Below are positions 10,740-18,812 of a DNA stretch of 64,000 nucleotides, piece after piece. The position numbers and the translations under genes are program-made. This DNA is from Luteimonas rhizosphaericola. Its GTDB lineage: Bacteria > Pseudomonadota > Gammaproteobacteria > Xanthomonadales > Xanthomonadaceae. The stretch spans positions 128,283 through 192,282 of the forward strand of contig NZ_JARXRN010000020.1 of assembly GCF_029888045.1 (NCBI RefSeq), given 5' to 3'. Each line of letters starts with the position of its first letter. Position 1 is the first letter of the stretch. The notes under the pieces were generated by a model. That model was given only the letters and a program-made list of their open reading frames with translations, made no database searches and was not told where the DNA came from.

Positions 10740-10979
10740 ATGCCCAAGACCAAACCGAGGTCTACACCCCTCCCTCTATCGGACCTGCCCGACTGCGCCC
10801 TGGTGCGCGAGCGGCAGCTGTTACCCGTGCTCCCCTTCGCGCCCGTCACCCTGTGGCGCAAGGTCAAAGCCGGCGCATTCCCCAGCCCGCATCGACTCGA
10901 AAACGGTCGCATCACCGCTTGGCGGTGGGGCGACGTTCGCCAGTGGCTCGAAGCGCAGACGCGCCAGGAGGCCGCATGA
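10740..10979 (+). CDS. AlpA-like helix-turn-helix regulator
   Basis: A 79-residue protein with a MerR/excisionase-like helix-turn-helix: FAPVTLWRKVKAGAFPSP (about 32-49), then a basic wing and WRWGDVRQWLEA. This is the AlpA/phage-excisionase fold, in which W-R-K-V-K-x-G-x-F-P is the recognition helix. AlpA proteins activate the integrase or excision genes of P4-like and related satellite elements. The start at 10740 is chosen because it gives the normal AlpA length; an upstream in-frame ATG (10689) would add 17 Arg-rich residues. It is the first gene of a tightly overlapping operon. Confidence 0.82.
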   Translation: MPKTKPRSTPLPLSDLPDCALVRERQLLPVLPFAPVTLWRKVKAGAFPSPHRLENGRITAWRWGDVRQWLEAQTRQEAA

Positions 10980-11227
10980 ACCGTCGCCGCTTCCAGCCGC
11001 TCACCACCCGGGGCAAGTCATCCGTCGCGAAGGCACCGCAGCTGAACCTGGAGGCCTTCCAGGCGATGGCAGCGCAGCCCGGCGGCATCGAGACCCTCAA
11101 GCGTCGGCGCGAGGAACTGCGGCGCGTCCACGCCGAGCAGCAGGAACGCATGCGCGCGCAGTTCGCGGAGTCCGAGCGGATCCTGCGCGACCTGGACCTG
11201 GCGATCGATGGAGGGATCAGCGCATGA
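10976..11227 (+). CDS. Small coiled-coil protein of the element, unknown function
   Basis: An 83-residue protein starting MNRRRFQPLTTRGKSS. Its start overlaps the AlpA-like stop (ATGA). The C-terminal half is a charged helix likely to form a coiled coil (LKRRREELRRVHAEQQERM). No family recognised. Confidence 0.7.
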   Translation: MNRRRFQPLTTRGKSSVAKAPQLNLEAFQAMAAQPGGIETLKRRREELRRVHAEQQERMRAQFAESERILRDLDLAIDGGISA

Positions 11228-11415
11228 CCGCCCTCGAACGCCGCCAGCGCATGCTGGAACAACTGGCCGGCCTGGACGATGCCGCCCGCCTGGACATGCT
11301 GCGCGCCGTCATCGACGACATGTGGCGCTTCGGCCTCGCGCTCACTGACGTAGGCGAGTGCATGGCCCGCAACGTCGACGACATCACCCGCGCACGACCG
11401 GGGGTGGACGGATGA
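11224..11415 (+). CDS. Small helical protein of the element, unknown function
   Basis: A 63-residue protein (MTALERRQRMLEQLAGLDDA...). Its start overlaps the preceding stop (ATGA) and its stop overlaps the next start. Predicted all-helical. No family recognised; kept because of the operon structure. Confidence 0.68.
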   Translation: MTALERRQRMLEQLAGLDDAARLDMLRAVIDDMWRFGLALTDVGECMARNVDDITRARPGVDG

Positions 11416-11786
11416 GCAAGCGACCCCGCTCAAAGAAAAGCCGCCCTGGCGGGGGCGGCTTCAATCGGCACAGGAAAAAGCACGGACCCTTGGAGTTTAG
11501 GCCGCAGGAGCAAGCAGTCAACCTGGCCAGTTCAGGCTTGGTCGTCGCGACCTGGAAGCCCGGGCAGGTGGGGCCGCGGTACTGGTCAGCGCAGATGCTG
11601 CCCCAGCTGATGGCCGATCCGTCCATCCACTACATCCTGGCGCATGCGGAGAACTTCCGGCTCGCTTGCCGCGTACTGCGGAGCTCGAACGGGGAGATCG
11701 GCCTTATCCCGCTGCCCGATCGGCCGCTGCCGCCCGAGGAATTGCTGATGCATATCAGCCTCGACCGCGGGAGGCGCGCAGCATGA
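11412..11786 (+). CDS. Basic protein of the element, unknown function
   Basis: A 124-residue protein with a strongly basic start (MSKRPRSKKSRPGGGGFNRH). The remainder looks globular (LVVATWKPGQVGPRYWSAQM, then PLPDRPLPPEELLMHI). Overlaps both neighbours by ATGA. Its place directly upstream of the replicative ATPase would suit a DNA-binding partner, but no known domain is visible. Confidence 0.7.
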   Translation: MSKRPRSKKSRPGGGGFNRHRKKHGPLEFRPQEQAVNLASSGLVVATWKPGQVGPRYWSAQMLPQLMADPSIHYILAHAENFRLACRVLRSSNGEIGLIPLPDRPLPPEELLMHISLDRGRRAA

Positions 11787-12919
11787 GCGACGCCGCGATT
11801 CTCACCGTACACGCGAGGCAGGCAGCGCGCGCCGTCCGCTCGCAGATGTTCACCGAGGAGCTAGCGCTGCAGATCCTCCTGCAGCGCCGTAATGAGGGGA
11901 AGCTCCCCTTCCTCCTGCCTGCGGACGAGATCGAGGCCGCGTTCCGCGCGGAACTCGAAGGGCTCGCCGTCGACTCACGACTGCAGGGGTTCACCTGGGG
12001 GGACGCGCTGACGTCCCCTGCCAACCTCAAACCTAGCAGCTGGGCGATACACAAGGTGCTGCCGACAGAATGCACTGGGCTGCTCTACGGGAGCTGGGGC
12101 ACTTGCAAGACGTTCCTCGCGATTGACTGGGCGGGCGCCATCGCCAACGGCTCGCCGTGGCAGGGCCGCGCCACGAAGCCCGGCACCGTGTTCTACCTCG
12201 CGGGCGAGGGCGAAGGCGGCTTCGCCCGCCGGCTGCGCGCGTGGGAGATCGGAAACGGCGGCGCCATGGCCAACCTCGCGTTTCGGGAGATGCCCAACGT
12301 CCGCAACGCTCACGAACTGGCCGCCCTACTTGTCGACATTGACCAGCTCGCCGTCGAGCGTGGCGATCCTGCGTTGATCGTGCTCGACACCCTGTTCACC
12401 GCGCTCAATGGCGGCGAGGAGAACAGCGGCAAGGACATGGGGGAAGTGTTCCAGGCAATGCGTGCAATGCGCCAGCGGTTCAAGTGCGCGGTGCTCGCGG
12501 TTCACCACACCGGTCACGACGGGGATCGTGCCCGCGGCCATAGCTCCATGCCCGCCGGCGTCGACGTGCAGTTCTACATCAAGCGACTCAAGTTCGATGG
12601 TCCTGGCCACGCGCTGGAACTCACCAACCCGAAGCAGAAGGATGGCCGCGAGGGCGACCCCATCCTGCTGTGCACGGAATCGGTCCCGCTCCCTGGCCTG
12701 GTCGATGAATGTGGGAACGTCGAGTCCAGCCTCGTGATTCGATCGCCTACGCAGAAACTGGTCGAGAACATGAAGGCCAAAGCCGATGGGGCCCGGGAAG
12801 ACTTGGCGGTGATGCAGGCGCGAGCGGTCGAGCTCAAGGCGCAGGGCTACACGCTCAAGCAGATCGGCGAGGAGCTTGGGCGCGACAAGGCCACGATCAG
12901 CCGATGGCTCAAGGACTGA
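11783..12919 (+). CDS. RepA-like AAA/RecA-fold ATPase with C-terminal helix-turn-helix
   Basis: A 378-residue protein. The nucleotide-binding core has a P-loop GSWGTCKT (about 103-110), Walker B PALIVLDTLFTAL and the sensor-like VLAVHHTGHD, the pattern of hexameric RepA-type helicases and AAA_25 proteins of plasmids and phages. The last 25 residues form a helix-turn-helix (GYTLKQIGEELGRDKATISRW), unusual for a helicase alone. The P-loop has Cys where Gly is usual (GTCKT for GxGKT). It is probably the replication protein of the element and might bind the GCAAC repeat cluster that starts just after its stop. The start overlaps the previous stop (ATGA). Confidence 0.83.
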   Translation: MSDAAILTVHARQAARAVRSQMFTEELALQILLQRRNEGKLPFLLPADEIEAAFRAELEGLAVDSRLQGFTWGDALTSPANLKPSSWAIHKVLPTECTGLLYGSWGTCKTFLAIDWAGAIANGSPWQGRATKPGTVFYLAGEGEGGFARRLRAWEIGNGGAMANLAFREMPNVRNAHELAALLVDIDQLAVERGDPALIVLDTLFTALNGGEENSGKDMGEVFQAMRAMRQRFKCAVLAVHHTGHDGDRARGHSSMPAGVDVQFYIKRLKFDGPGHALELTNPKQKDGREGDPILLCTESVPLPGLVDECGNVESSLVIRSPTQKLVENMKAKADGAREDLAVMQARAVELKAQGYTLKQIGEELGRDKATISRWLKD

Positions 12920-13253
12920 CCGCTGTTGCATGTTGCATGCATGGCCCCCTAAGGGGGGCCAGTGCAACGCAACAGCGCAACACGATGCGCAACCAATGCA
13001 ACGCAACGCAACGCAACGAGCGCAACAGCGGTGCAACGGCCAGGGGGTTCCGCACCCCCATTCAGGGAGTCGGCCTGTCACTTGTGCGCCTTCGCGCCCT
13101 GCTCTCACGCTGCAAGGCGGAGGCTCTCTCCGCCACAACCCGCGGAAATGAACGCTTCCGGCGTTCGGGATTTGAGTTTCCCCACATAGCGGCCAACACT
13201 GGCCGAGACGCAACGGCGGTGTGCACTACCGCCCCAACCCGAGACCGACCCAC
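12920..13253. other. Gene-free stretch holding a candidate iteron-type origin
   Basis: No convincing gene. The left 120 bases hold the GCAAC repeat cluster and two hairpins (see separate entries). The right part (13060-13253) shows no recognisable signal. It separates the replication module from the tail/terminase module. Confidence 0.6.
12924..13036. repeat. GCAAC repeat cluster, possible replication origin
   Basis: Ten copies of GCAAC on the plus strand between 12963 and 13036, four of them in perfect tandem (GCAACGCAACGCAACGCAAC), preceded by two inverted copies (GTTGC) at about 12924-12936. Between the two groups lies the inverted repeat TGGCCCCC-TAAG-GGGGGCCA (12942-12961). A second hairpin, GGGGG-TTCCGCA-CCCCC, lies just after the cluster (about 13044-13060). 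The position directly behind the RepA-like ATPase gene fits an iteron origin. Confidence 0.7.
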
Positions 13254-14009
13254 ATGCCCACCGACCACGCCATCCGCCGCGCCCTGCCCGCAAAGGCGCA
13301 ACGCGCCTACGACGAGAGCGACCTGTCCCCCACCACGCTGCGCCTCAAGTTCGGCCCGCAGCTGCGCATGGACGGACCCGAGGGCACCGAGCCCTACGCC
13401 CCGCCGCCAGCCACGCAGCTGGGGCGGGAGATCGCCGAGCACGCACAGCGGTGCCAGAGCACCTGGACGCAGATCCGGGATGCGCACTTCCGCTCCCTGG
13501 CCGACAAGTCCGTCGACCACACCACGGCCTTCGTCCGCAGCGCGAAGGCGGCCAAGGCCAAGCTCGGCCAGCTGGACGCCAACTCGCAGCGCCTGATGGC
13601 CGAGCTGGACGCCCGTACGCAGCACATCGCCACCCTGCAGGCCAACGCCCGCAAGCCGCCCACCAGCGTGGGCGAGGCACAGATCGACGCCGAGGTCCGC
13701 GCGATGATCCGCGCCGAGGCCGACCCCAACAAGGCCGCGGCACTGGCCCGCGCCCACCCGCGCGCGCTCGCCACGGCGCCGGCCGTCGCCCTGGGTCTGT
13801 CCGACGACTCGCCCCTGTACCGCGAGGCGATCAACGCCCACCTGCGCGCGACCATCCCCGACGTGATGGCGGAGGCCGACGAGATCCACGCGGCGATCGA
13901 CCAGTTCACCCGCGCCGACAAGGCGGTCGTCGAGCTGTCGACGTCCATCATCGACTTCGACTTGGCCGCCAACCTGGAGAGCGGGTCCAACTGGGAGGAG
14001 GCGGCATGA
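13254..14009 (+). CDS. Unknown protein of the element, predicted helical
   Basis: A 251-residue protein starting MPTDHAIRRALPAKAQRAY. Almost entirely helical and charged, with a heptad-like centre (AKAAKAKLGQLDANSQRLMAE). No family recognised. It is the first gene of the structural module; a GTG at 13221 could give 11 more residues, and no clear ribosome-binding site decides between them. By position it could be a head, scaffold or tail-chaperone protein, but no motif supports this. Confidence 0.7.
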   Translation: MPTDHAIRRALPAKAQRAYDESDLSPTTLRLKFGPQLRMDGPEGTEPYAPPPATQLGREIAEHAQRCQSTWTQIRDAHFRSLADKSVDHTTAFVRSAKAAKAKLGQLDANSQRLMAELDARTQHIATLQANARKPPTSVGEAQIDAEVRAMIRAEADPNKAAALARAHPRALATAPAVALGLSDDSPLYREAINAHLRATIPDVMAEADEIHAAIDQFTRADKAVVELSTSIIDFDLAANLESGSNWEEAA

Positions 14010-14707
14010 TGCTTCGGCGAGCCATGATGGCAGGCGCATCGGGCGGCGTCACCGACCCGTATTGGGCAAATGTGGTTTCGCTGCTCCACCTGGACGGGGC
14101 GGATGGAAGCACTAGCACAACTGATCAGAAGGGGAAGAGTTGGACCTTCTTTGGTTCTGGCAGCGCGCTTGATACGGGCCATGCGGCGTTTGGGCCTTCG
14201 AGCCTGCTGCTATCGGGCGGGGGAAACTCGCGCGTCGAGGCCGCCTCCACGAGTACCGATTTCGACCTTTCGGGAAACTATTGCGCTGAGGGCTGGATTC
14301 GCCCGGCGAGCATCGGCAACAACGCGATCATCACGATCGGAACATCCAATAGCGAGCGCATCACTATCGGCGTCTCCTCCACGCTCGGCTTGTACCTGTA
14401 CACGGCCAGCGGCGGTAGCGGCGCCGTGCGAATTTCAAGCGGAGCCGGAACGGTCTCGACGGGCGTGTGGCGCCATTTTGCGGCCACAAAGGACTCGGGT
14501 GTTTGGTGGCTTTTCCTGCACGGCGCATTGAGTGGCACGTCTTCGACTACCGTATACCCTTCTGGCAGCCTGAAGGCATACATTGGCGCCGGTGCAGTCT
14601 CCGACTCCCTGTTCCATGGCCACATCGACGAGGGGCGCTTCACCAAGAGTGTCGCGCGTTACACGTCGGCATTCACGGCGCCTACCGCTCCGTTCCCGAA
14701 TAGCTAA
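14006..14707 (+). CDS. LamG/concanavalin-A-like domain protein, probable virion surface protein
   Basis: A 233-residue protein whose body (about 20-230) reads as one LamG-type jelly roll: VSLLHLDGADGSTSTTDQKG, FGPSSLLLSGGG, LSGNYCAEGWIRP, VWRHFAATKDSGVWWLFLHG, and HIDEGRFTKSVARYT near the end. Such domains occur on phage tail fibres and decoration proteins and bind carbohydrate. Its start overlaps the preceding stop (ATGA). Codon use is slightly less GC-rich than in its neighbours, as often seen in receptor-binding proteins. Confidence 0.78.
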   Translation: MMLRRAMMAGASGGVTDPYWANVVSLLHLDGADGSTSTTDQKGKSWTFFGSGSALDTGHAAFGPSSLLLSGGGNSRVEAASTSTDFDLSGNYCAEGWIRPASIGNNAIITIGTSNSERITIGVSSTLGLYLYTASGGSGAVRISSGAGTVSTGVWRHFAATKDSGVWWLFLHGALSGTSSTTVYPSGSLKAYIGAGAVSDSLFHGHIDEGRFTKSVARYTSAFTAPTAPFPNS

Positions 14708-14723
14708 GGGCGGCAGACCGGTA

Positions 14724-15173
14724 ATGGCACGCACCGACTTCGGCAAGGCGCTGCACAAGTTCGCCGAGAAGGTGGACGGCGGCATCGCCACCGTGATGCG
14801 CAAGTCATCGATCGACCTGCTGTCGTCGATCGTGATGAAGACACCGGTCGGCAATCCGACCCTCTGGAAGTCGAAGGGGCCGCCGGGCTACGTGGGCGGT
14901 CGCCTGCGTGCGTCGTGGACGGTCGATTTCGACCAGGCCGTATTCACCGCCACGCTCAAGCCGGACCCGTCCGGCGCGCTGACGATCGCCAACGGCGCCA
15001 CGAAGCTGCAGCAGTGGGAACCGGGCCTGCCCATCGTCATCTCGACCCGCCTGCCCTACGCGCCCCGCATCGAGTTTCAAGGCCATAGCGGCCAAGCACC
15101 CGCGGGCATGGTCCGCGTTTCCGTCGCCGAATGGCACAGCTTCGTCGAGCGCGCCGCGCGCTCTCTGGATTGA
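14724..15173 (+). CDS. HK97 gp10-like phage tail/neck protein
   Basis: A 149-residue protein. It resembles the HK97 gp10 / tail-completion family, with the N-terminal FGKALHKFAEKVDGGIATVMRK helix and the middle MKTPVGNPTLWKSKGPPGYV with GGRLRASW, a recurrent feature (T-P-V ... G-R-L-R-x-S-W). These proteins join tail and head or complete the tail. The start at 14724 has no strong ribosome-binding site but matches the family N-terminus. It lies directly before the tape-measure gene. Confidence 0.75.
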   Translation: MARTDFGKALHKFAEKVDGGIATVMRKSSIDLLSSIVMKTPVGNPTLWKSKGPPGYVGGRLRASWTVDFDQAVFTATLKPDPSGALTIANGATKLQQWEPGLPIVISTRLPYAPRIEFQGHSGQAPAGMVRVSVAEWHSFVERAARSLD

Positions 15174-15176
15174 TTC

Positions 15177-17435
15177 ATGGACATTGCAACCCTTTCCGTC
15201 CGCGTCACTGACGACGGCGCCAAGGTCGCCACCGGCAACCTGGAAAAGCTCGCGCAGGCCGGCGACAAGGCCGCCGTCGCCACCCAGGCACAGGGCAAGG
15301 CCTACAAGCAGACGGCGCTGTCGGCGGCGCAGCTCACGGCCGCGCAGCGTCAGCTGCCCATGCAGTTCACGGACATTGCGACGGGCCTGGCCAGCGGCCA
15401 GAAGCCGCTGCAAGTTCTGCTGCAGCAAGGTGGCCAGCTGAAAGACGCCTTCGGCGGTGTGGGCGCAGCCCTGCGCGCCACTGCGAGCTACGTGGTCGGG
15501 CTGATCAACCCCTTCACCCTCGCGGCCGGCGCGGTTGGCGGCCTGGTCCTGGCGTTCACGCAGATGGAGGAACGGCAGAACTCGATCGACCGCGCGCTGA
15601 TCCTCACCGGCCGCTACAGCCGCGAGGCCGCGGACGCGCTGCGCGACTACTCGCGGGAGCTGGACGGTATCGCGGGAGTCACCGCGGGCAGCGCCGCGCG
15701 TGCGATCGCGGAAGTCGCAGCGACGGGGCGCTTCACGGCCGAGCAGTTCAGGACGGTCACGACGGCCGCGGAAACATGGCGCGTTGCGACCGGCACCGCA
15801 GTCGAGGACACGGTCAAGCAGTTCGCGCGGTTGCAGGACGATCCGGTGAAGGCCGTGCTCGAACTCAACCGGACCTACAACTTCCTGACGGAATCGACCT
15901 ACGACCAGATTCGTGCCCTGCAGGCGCAGGGCCGTGACGTGGACGCAGCGACCAAGGCGATCGAGGCGTATGCGAACGCGATCAACACGCGCGCGCCGCG
16001 CATCGCGGCCGAGGTCGGCGCCATTTCGTCGGCCTTCCGCGGACTCGGCCGCATCGCCGGCGAGACGTGGGACCAGGTGGTCGAGGGCATGGACAACGCG
16101 CTCGACCAGATGATCGCCAGGGCGGGCCAGTTCGGCGGCCTGCCCGGCCTGCTGCTGCAGTCGAGTGCACTCGGCCTGCAGCGTGCAGGTGGCCGGGGCG
16201 GCTCCGACCGCCCTGATTTCTCCAACGTCACCACGGGCCCGATCGTCGACAGCGCGCGCGCCATTGCTGACCAGGACTGGCAGCGCAGTGCGATTCGCTA
16301 TGCGACCGAGCGCGAGAAGCTCGAGCGGGACATTGCGGAGGCGCGCCGGCAGGGCACCGCGGCCGGACGGTCGGAGGCGGAGATCCAGGCGCGCATTGCC
16401 GCCATCCAGGCGGATTACGCCCGGCGCGGTGCGCGCAGCGGCGGCCGCCAGGCCCGCGGCGCCAAGCTGCCCGACTTCTCGCGCAAGGCTGCCGAGGAAC
16501 TGCGCGAGATGGTGGCTGCGACGACCGCGGCGCGCGACAGCTTCGAGGCGATGGCCGCGAGCCTGGCCGGTCCGGTAGCCGAGGCGGCGTATCGCTTCTC
16601 CGTCGACCAGGAACGGCTCAACGAACTCGCACGCAAGGGCGAGATCGCCGCTGGTGCGCTGGCGACCGCGCAAGCCAACCTGCGCCGCGAGTACGAGGCC
16701 GAGGCCGAGGCGATCGACCGCCGCTTGAATCCACAACGCGAAATCATCGCGGGACTGGAGGAGGAGGTCCGGTGGCTCCAGGCGTCGGCCGTGGAGCAAT
16801 ACCGCCTGACAGCTGCCCGCATGGCCGGCGCGACCGCGACCGACGCGCAGGTCGCATCGATCGCGGACCTGCTGCAGACCCGCGACCAGCTGATGGAAGC
16901 GGAGTACCGGTGGCAGCAGTTCGGCGGCACCATCTCCGATTCGCTGTTCGACATCGTGACCGGCGCCGAGTCGGCCACCGAGGCACTGCGCAACCTGTTC
17001 GACAACCTGGCCGCGCAGGTCACGCGCAACATCTCCGACGACTGGGCCGACAGCATCACCGGCTGGCTCAAGGGAGCGTCGAGCGGCGGTGGCGGCGGGT
17101 CTGGTGGCGGCTGGGTCAACGCGCTTTGGTCTCTGTTCGGCGGCGGCAACGCCGGCTGGGGCTGGTCCGAAGGCGGCTACACCGGCGACGGCGGAAAGCG
17201 CGAGGTCGCCGGGCTGGTGCACCGGGGCGAGTACGTGATCCCGGCCGACGCCACCCGGCGCCTGGGGCGCGGGATGCTCGACCAGATCGCCAACGGGCGG
17301 ATGCCGGGTTACTCCGGGCCGCCGCAGGTCCACCAGGTGATCCAGGTGCAGGGGCTGATGACCAGGGAGACCCCGACGCAGATCGCGCGCAAGTCTGCGG
17401 CCGAGATGCGCACCGCGACGGCAAGGCTTGGCTAA
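15177..17435 (+). CDS. Phage tail tape-measure protein
   Basis: A 752-residue protein. The N-terminus (MDIATLSVRVTDDGAKVATG) and the following Ala/Gln-rich helices are typical of the lambda gpH/tape-measure family. A conserved segment, MQFTDIATGLASGQKPLQVLLQQGGQ (about 62-87), is characteristic of this family and is followed by a hydrophobic stretch (about 102-125). Most of the rest is long charged helix. The C-terminus has Gly-rich linkers, then AGLVHRGEYVIPADATRRLG, also typical. In a siphophage the length sets tail length; at 752 residues a short tail would be expected if the protein works alone. Confidence 0.92.
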   Translation: MDIATLSVRVTDDGAKVATGNLEKLAQAGDKAAVATQAQGKAYKQTALSAAQLTAAQRQLPMQFTDIATGLASGQKPLQVLLQQGGQLKDAFGGVGAALRATASYVVGLINPFTLAAGAVGGLVLAFTQMEERQNSIDRALILTGRYSREAADALRDYSRELDGIAGVTAGSAARAIAEVAATGRFTAEQFRTVTTAAETWRVATGTAVEDTVKQFARLQDDPVKAVLELNRTYNFLTESTYDQIRALQAQGRDVDAATKAIEAYANAINTRAPRIAAEVGAISSAFRGLGRIAGETWDQVVEGMDNALDQMIARAGQFGGLPGLLLQSSALGLQRAGGRGGSDRPDFSNVTTGPIVDSARAIADQDWQRSAIRYATEREKLERDIAEARRQGTAAGRSEAEIQARIAAIQADYARRGARSGGRQARGAKLPDFSRKAAEELREMVAATTAARDSFEAMAASLAGPVAEAAYRFSVDQERLNELARKGEIAAGALATAQANLRREYEAEAEAIDRRLNPQREIIAGLEEEVRWLQASAVEQYRLTAARMAGATATDAQVASIADLLQTRDQLMEAEYRWQQFGGTISDSLFDIVTGAESATEALRNLFDNLAAQVTRNISDDWADSITGWLKGASSGGGGGSGGGWVNALWSLFGGGNAGWGWSEGGYTGDGGKREVAGLVHRGEYVIPADATRRLGRGMLDQIANGRMPGYSGPPQVHQVIQVQGLMTRETPTQIARKSAAEMRTATARLG

Positions 17436-18055
17436 TGGCACGCGCCTGCTCAACCTGCAGCCACCCCGACCGGGCCGCGATCGAGATCGGCTTGGCGAAC
17501 GGCATCGCCTGCCGCGTGCTCGGCAAGCGATACGGGCTGGATCCGTCGCAGCTGTCGCGGCACCGTTCGAATCACATGAAGCCTGAGCTCCTGACGAAGC
17601 TGGCGGTCCGCCCCAACCGCAGCGACGAGGAACTGGCCCACATCCGTGAGGTCGAGAGCAAGAGCTTGCTCGACAACCTGGTCTGGCAGCGGTCGCGCAT
17701 GTACGCCAACGCCGACCAATGCGTCCGCATTGGCGACGGCGCCGGCGAGCGTGCGGCGATCGCGGAGGCGGGCCGGTGCACCGAGCGCATCGCCAAGCTG
17801 ATGGGCGAGCTCGGCGCAGTCATCCGTCACGACCACCGGCACGTCCACATCGCCTCGATGCCCGAATACCACGCGCTGCGCACGGAGCTTGTGCGCGCGC
17901 TGCGGCCGTTCCCGGAGGCGCACCAGGCCGCCATCGCAGCATTCCACCGGGCCGAGACGCTGGCCGCCCAGGCGTCAACCGTGCTCGAAGGCGAGGCGCA
18001 GCGCGTGAGGCAGCAGGTCGAGTCGCGGGCCACGGAGATGGTCCCGCGTGTCTAG
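17435..18055 (+). CDS. Putative small terminase subunit (HTH with possible zinc site)
   Basis: A 206-residue protein starting MARACSTCSHPDRAAIE. The N-terminal 50 residues have CSTC, a helix-turn-helix-like segment (RVLGKRYGLDPSQLSRH) and HRSNH, so a Cys2His2 site may stabilise a DNA-binding domain. The rest is helical. It begins in the stop codon of the tape-measure gene (TAATG) and overlaps the terminase ATPase by eight bases. DNA binding plus position immediately before the large terminase is the basis for the call; no small-terminase motif is definitive. Confidence 0.68.
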   Translation: MARACSTCSHPDRAAIEIGLANGIACRVLGKRYGLDPSQLSRHRSNHMKPELLTKLAVRPNRSDEELAHIREVESKSLLDNLVWQRSRMYANADQCVRIGDGAGERAAIAEAGRCTERIAKLMGELGAVIRHDHRHVHIASMPEYHALRTELVRALRPFPEAHQAAIAAFHRAETLAAQASTVLEGEAQRVRQQVESRATEMVPRV

Positions 18056-18812
18056 CCTTGCGGCCGAGTTCGAGCGCGCGCTGGATCCTGCGGCCATCTT
18101 CACCGGCGCCGGCATGGCGGCGGACCCTTGGCAGGCCGGCGTCCTGCGCAGTTCGCACCCGCGCCAGCTGCTGCTCTGCAGCCGGCAGTCGGGCAAGTCC
18201 ACCACTGTCGCCTCGCTGGCGGTCCACTCGGCGTTGTACGACCCCGGCCTGGTCCTGCTGTTCGCGCCGGCGCAGCGCCAGTCGACCGAGCTGTTCAAGA
18301 AGGTGTCCGCGTTCTATCGCGCGCTGCCCGACGTCCCCACGCCGGTCGCGGTCACCGAGACGAAGATGGAGCTTCCCAACGGGAGTCGCATCATCGCCCT
18401 GCCCGGCAGCGAGGCCACGACGCGCGGCTACAGCGCGCCGCGGCTGATCCTGGTGGACGAAGCCAGCCGCACCGAGGAGGCGCTGTACGGCGCCCTGCGC
18501 CCGATGCTCGCCACCACGAGCACGCAGCTCGACCAGGGGCGGATGCTCTGCCTGTCCACGCCCTGGGGCAAGCGTGGCTGGTTCTATGAGCAGTGGGCGC
18601 ACGGCGGCGACCGATGGCAGCGCACGAAGATCACGGCGCACGACTGCCCGCGCATCTCCGCGGAGTGGCTGGCCGAGGAACGCAAGCTGGTCGGCGACTT
18701 CATCTTCCGCCAGGAATATCTGTGCGAGTTCGTCGACACCGAGGAACAGCTGTTCCCCACCGAATTGATCGAGCGGGCCGTGAGGCCGGCGGGAGGCCCG
18801 TTGTGGCAATGA
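18048..18812 (+). CDS. Terminase large subunit, ATPase part only
   Basis: A 254-residue packaging ATPase. The Walker A-like CSRQSGKS (44-51), Walker B LILVDEAS (about 133-140) and coupling motif LSTPWGKRGWF (about 168-178) are those of phage terminase motors (Terminase_6 type). Usual large subunits are about 450-600 residues and include a nuclease. Here the ORF stops after IERAVRPAGGPLWQ and the nuclease is a separate downstream ORF whose start overlaps this stop. The sum of both (about 485 residues) equals a normal large subunit. Confidence 0.88.
   Translation: MSSLAAEFERALDPAAIFTGAGMAADPWQAGVLRSSHPRQLLLCSRQSGKSTTVASLAVHSALYDPGLVLLFAPAQRQSTELFKKVSAFYRALPDVPTPVAVTETKMELPNGSRIIALPGSEATTRGYSAPRLILVDEASRTEEALYGALRPMLATTSTQLDQGRMLCLSTPWGKRGWFYEQWAHGGDRWQRTKITAHDCPRISAEWLAEERKLVGDFIFRQEYLCEFVDTEEQLFPTELIERAVRPAGGPLWQ

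Noticed and set aside
12963..13036. GCAAC repeats as a CRISPR array.
   Set aside because: Units are five bases with no spacers of constant length and no cas genes.
12876..13151. Possible small gene across the repeat cluster.
   Set aside because: Its sequence is dictated by the GCAAC repeats and has no plausible start signal.
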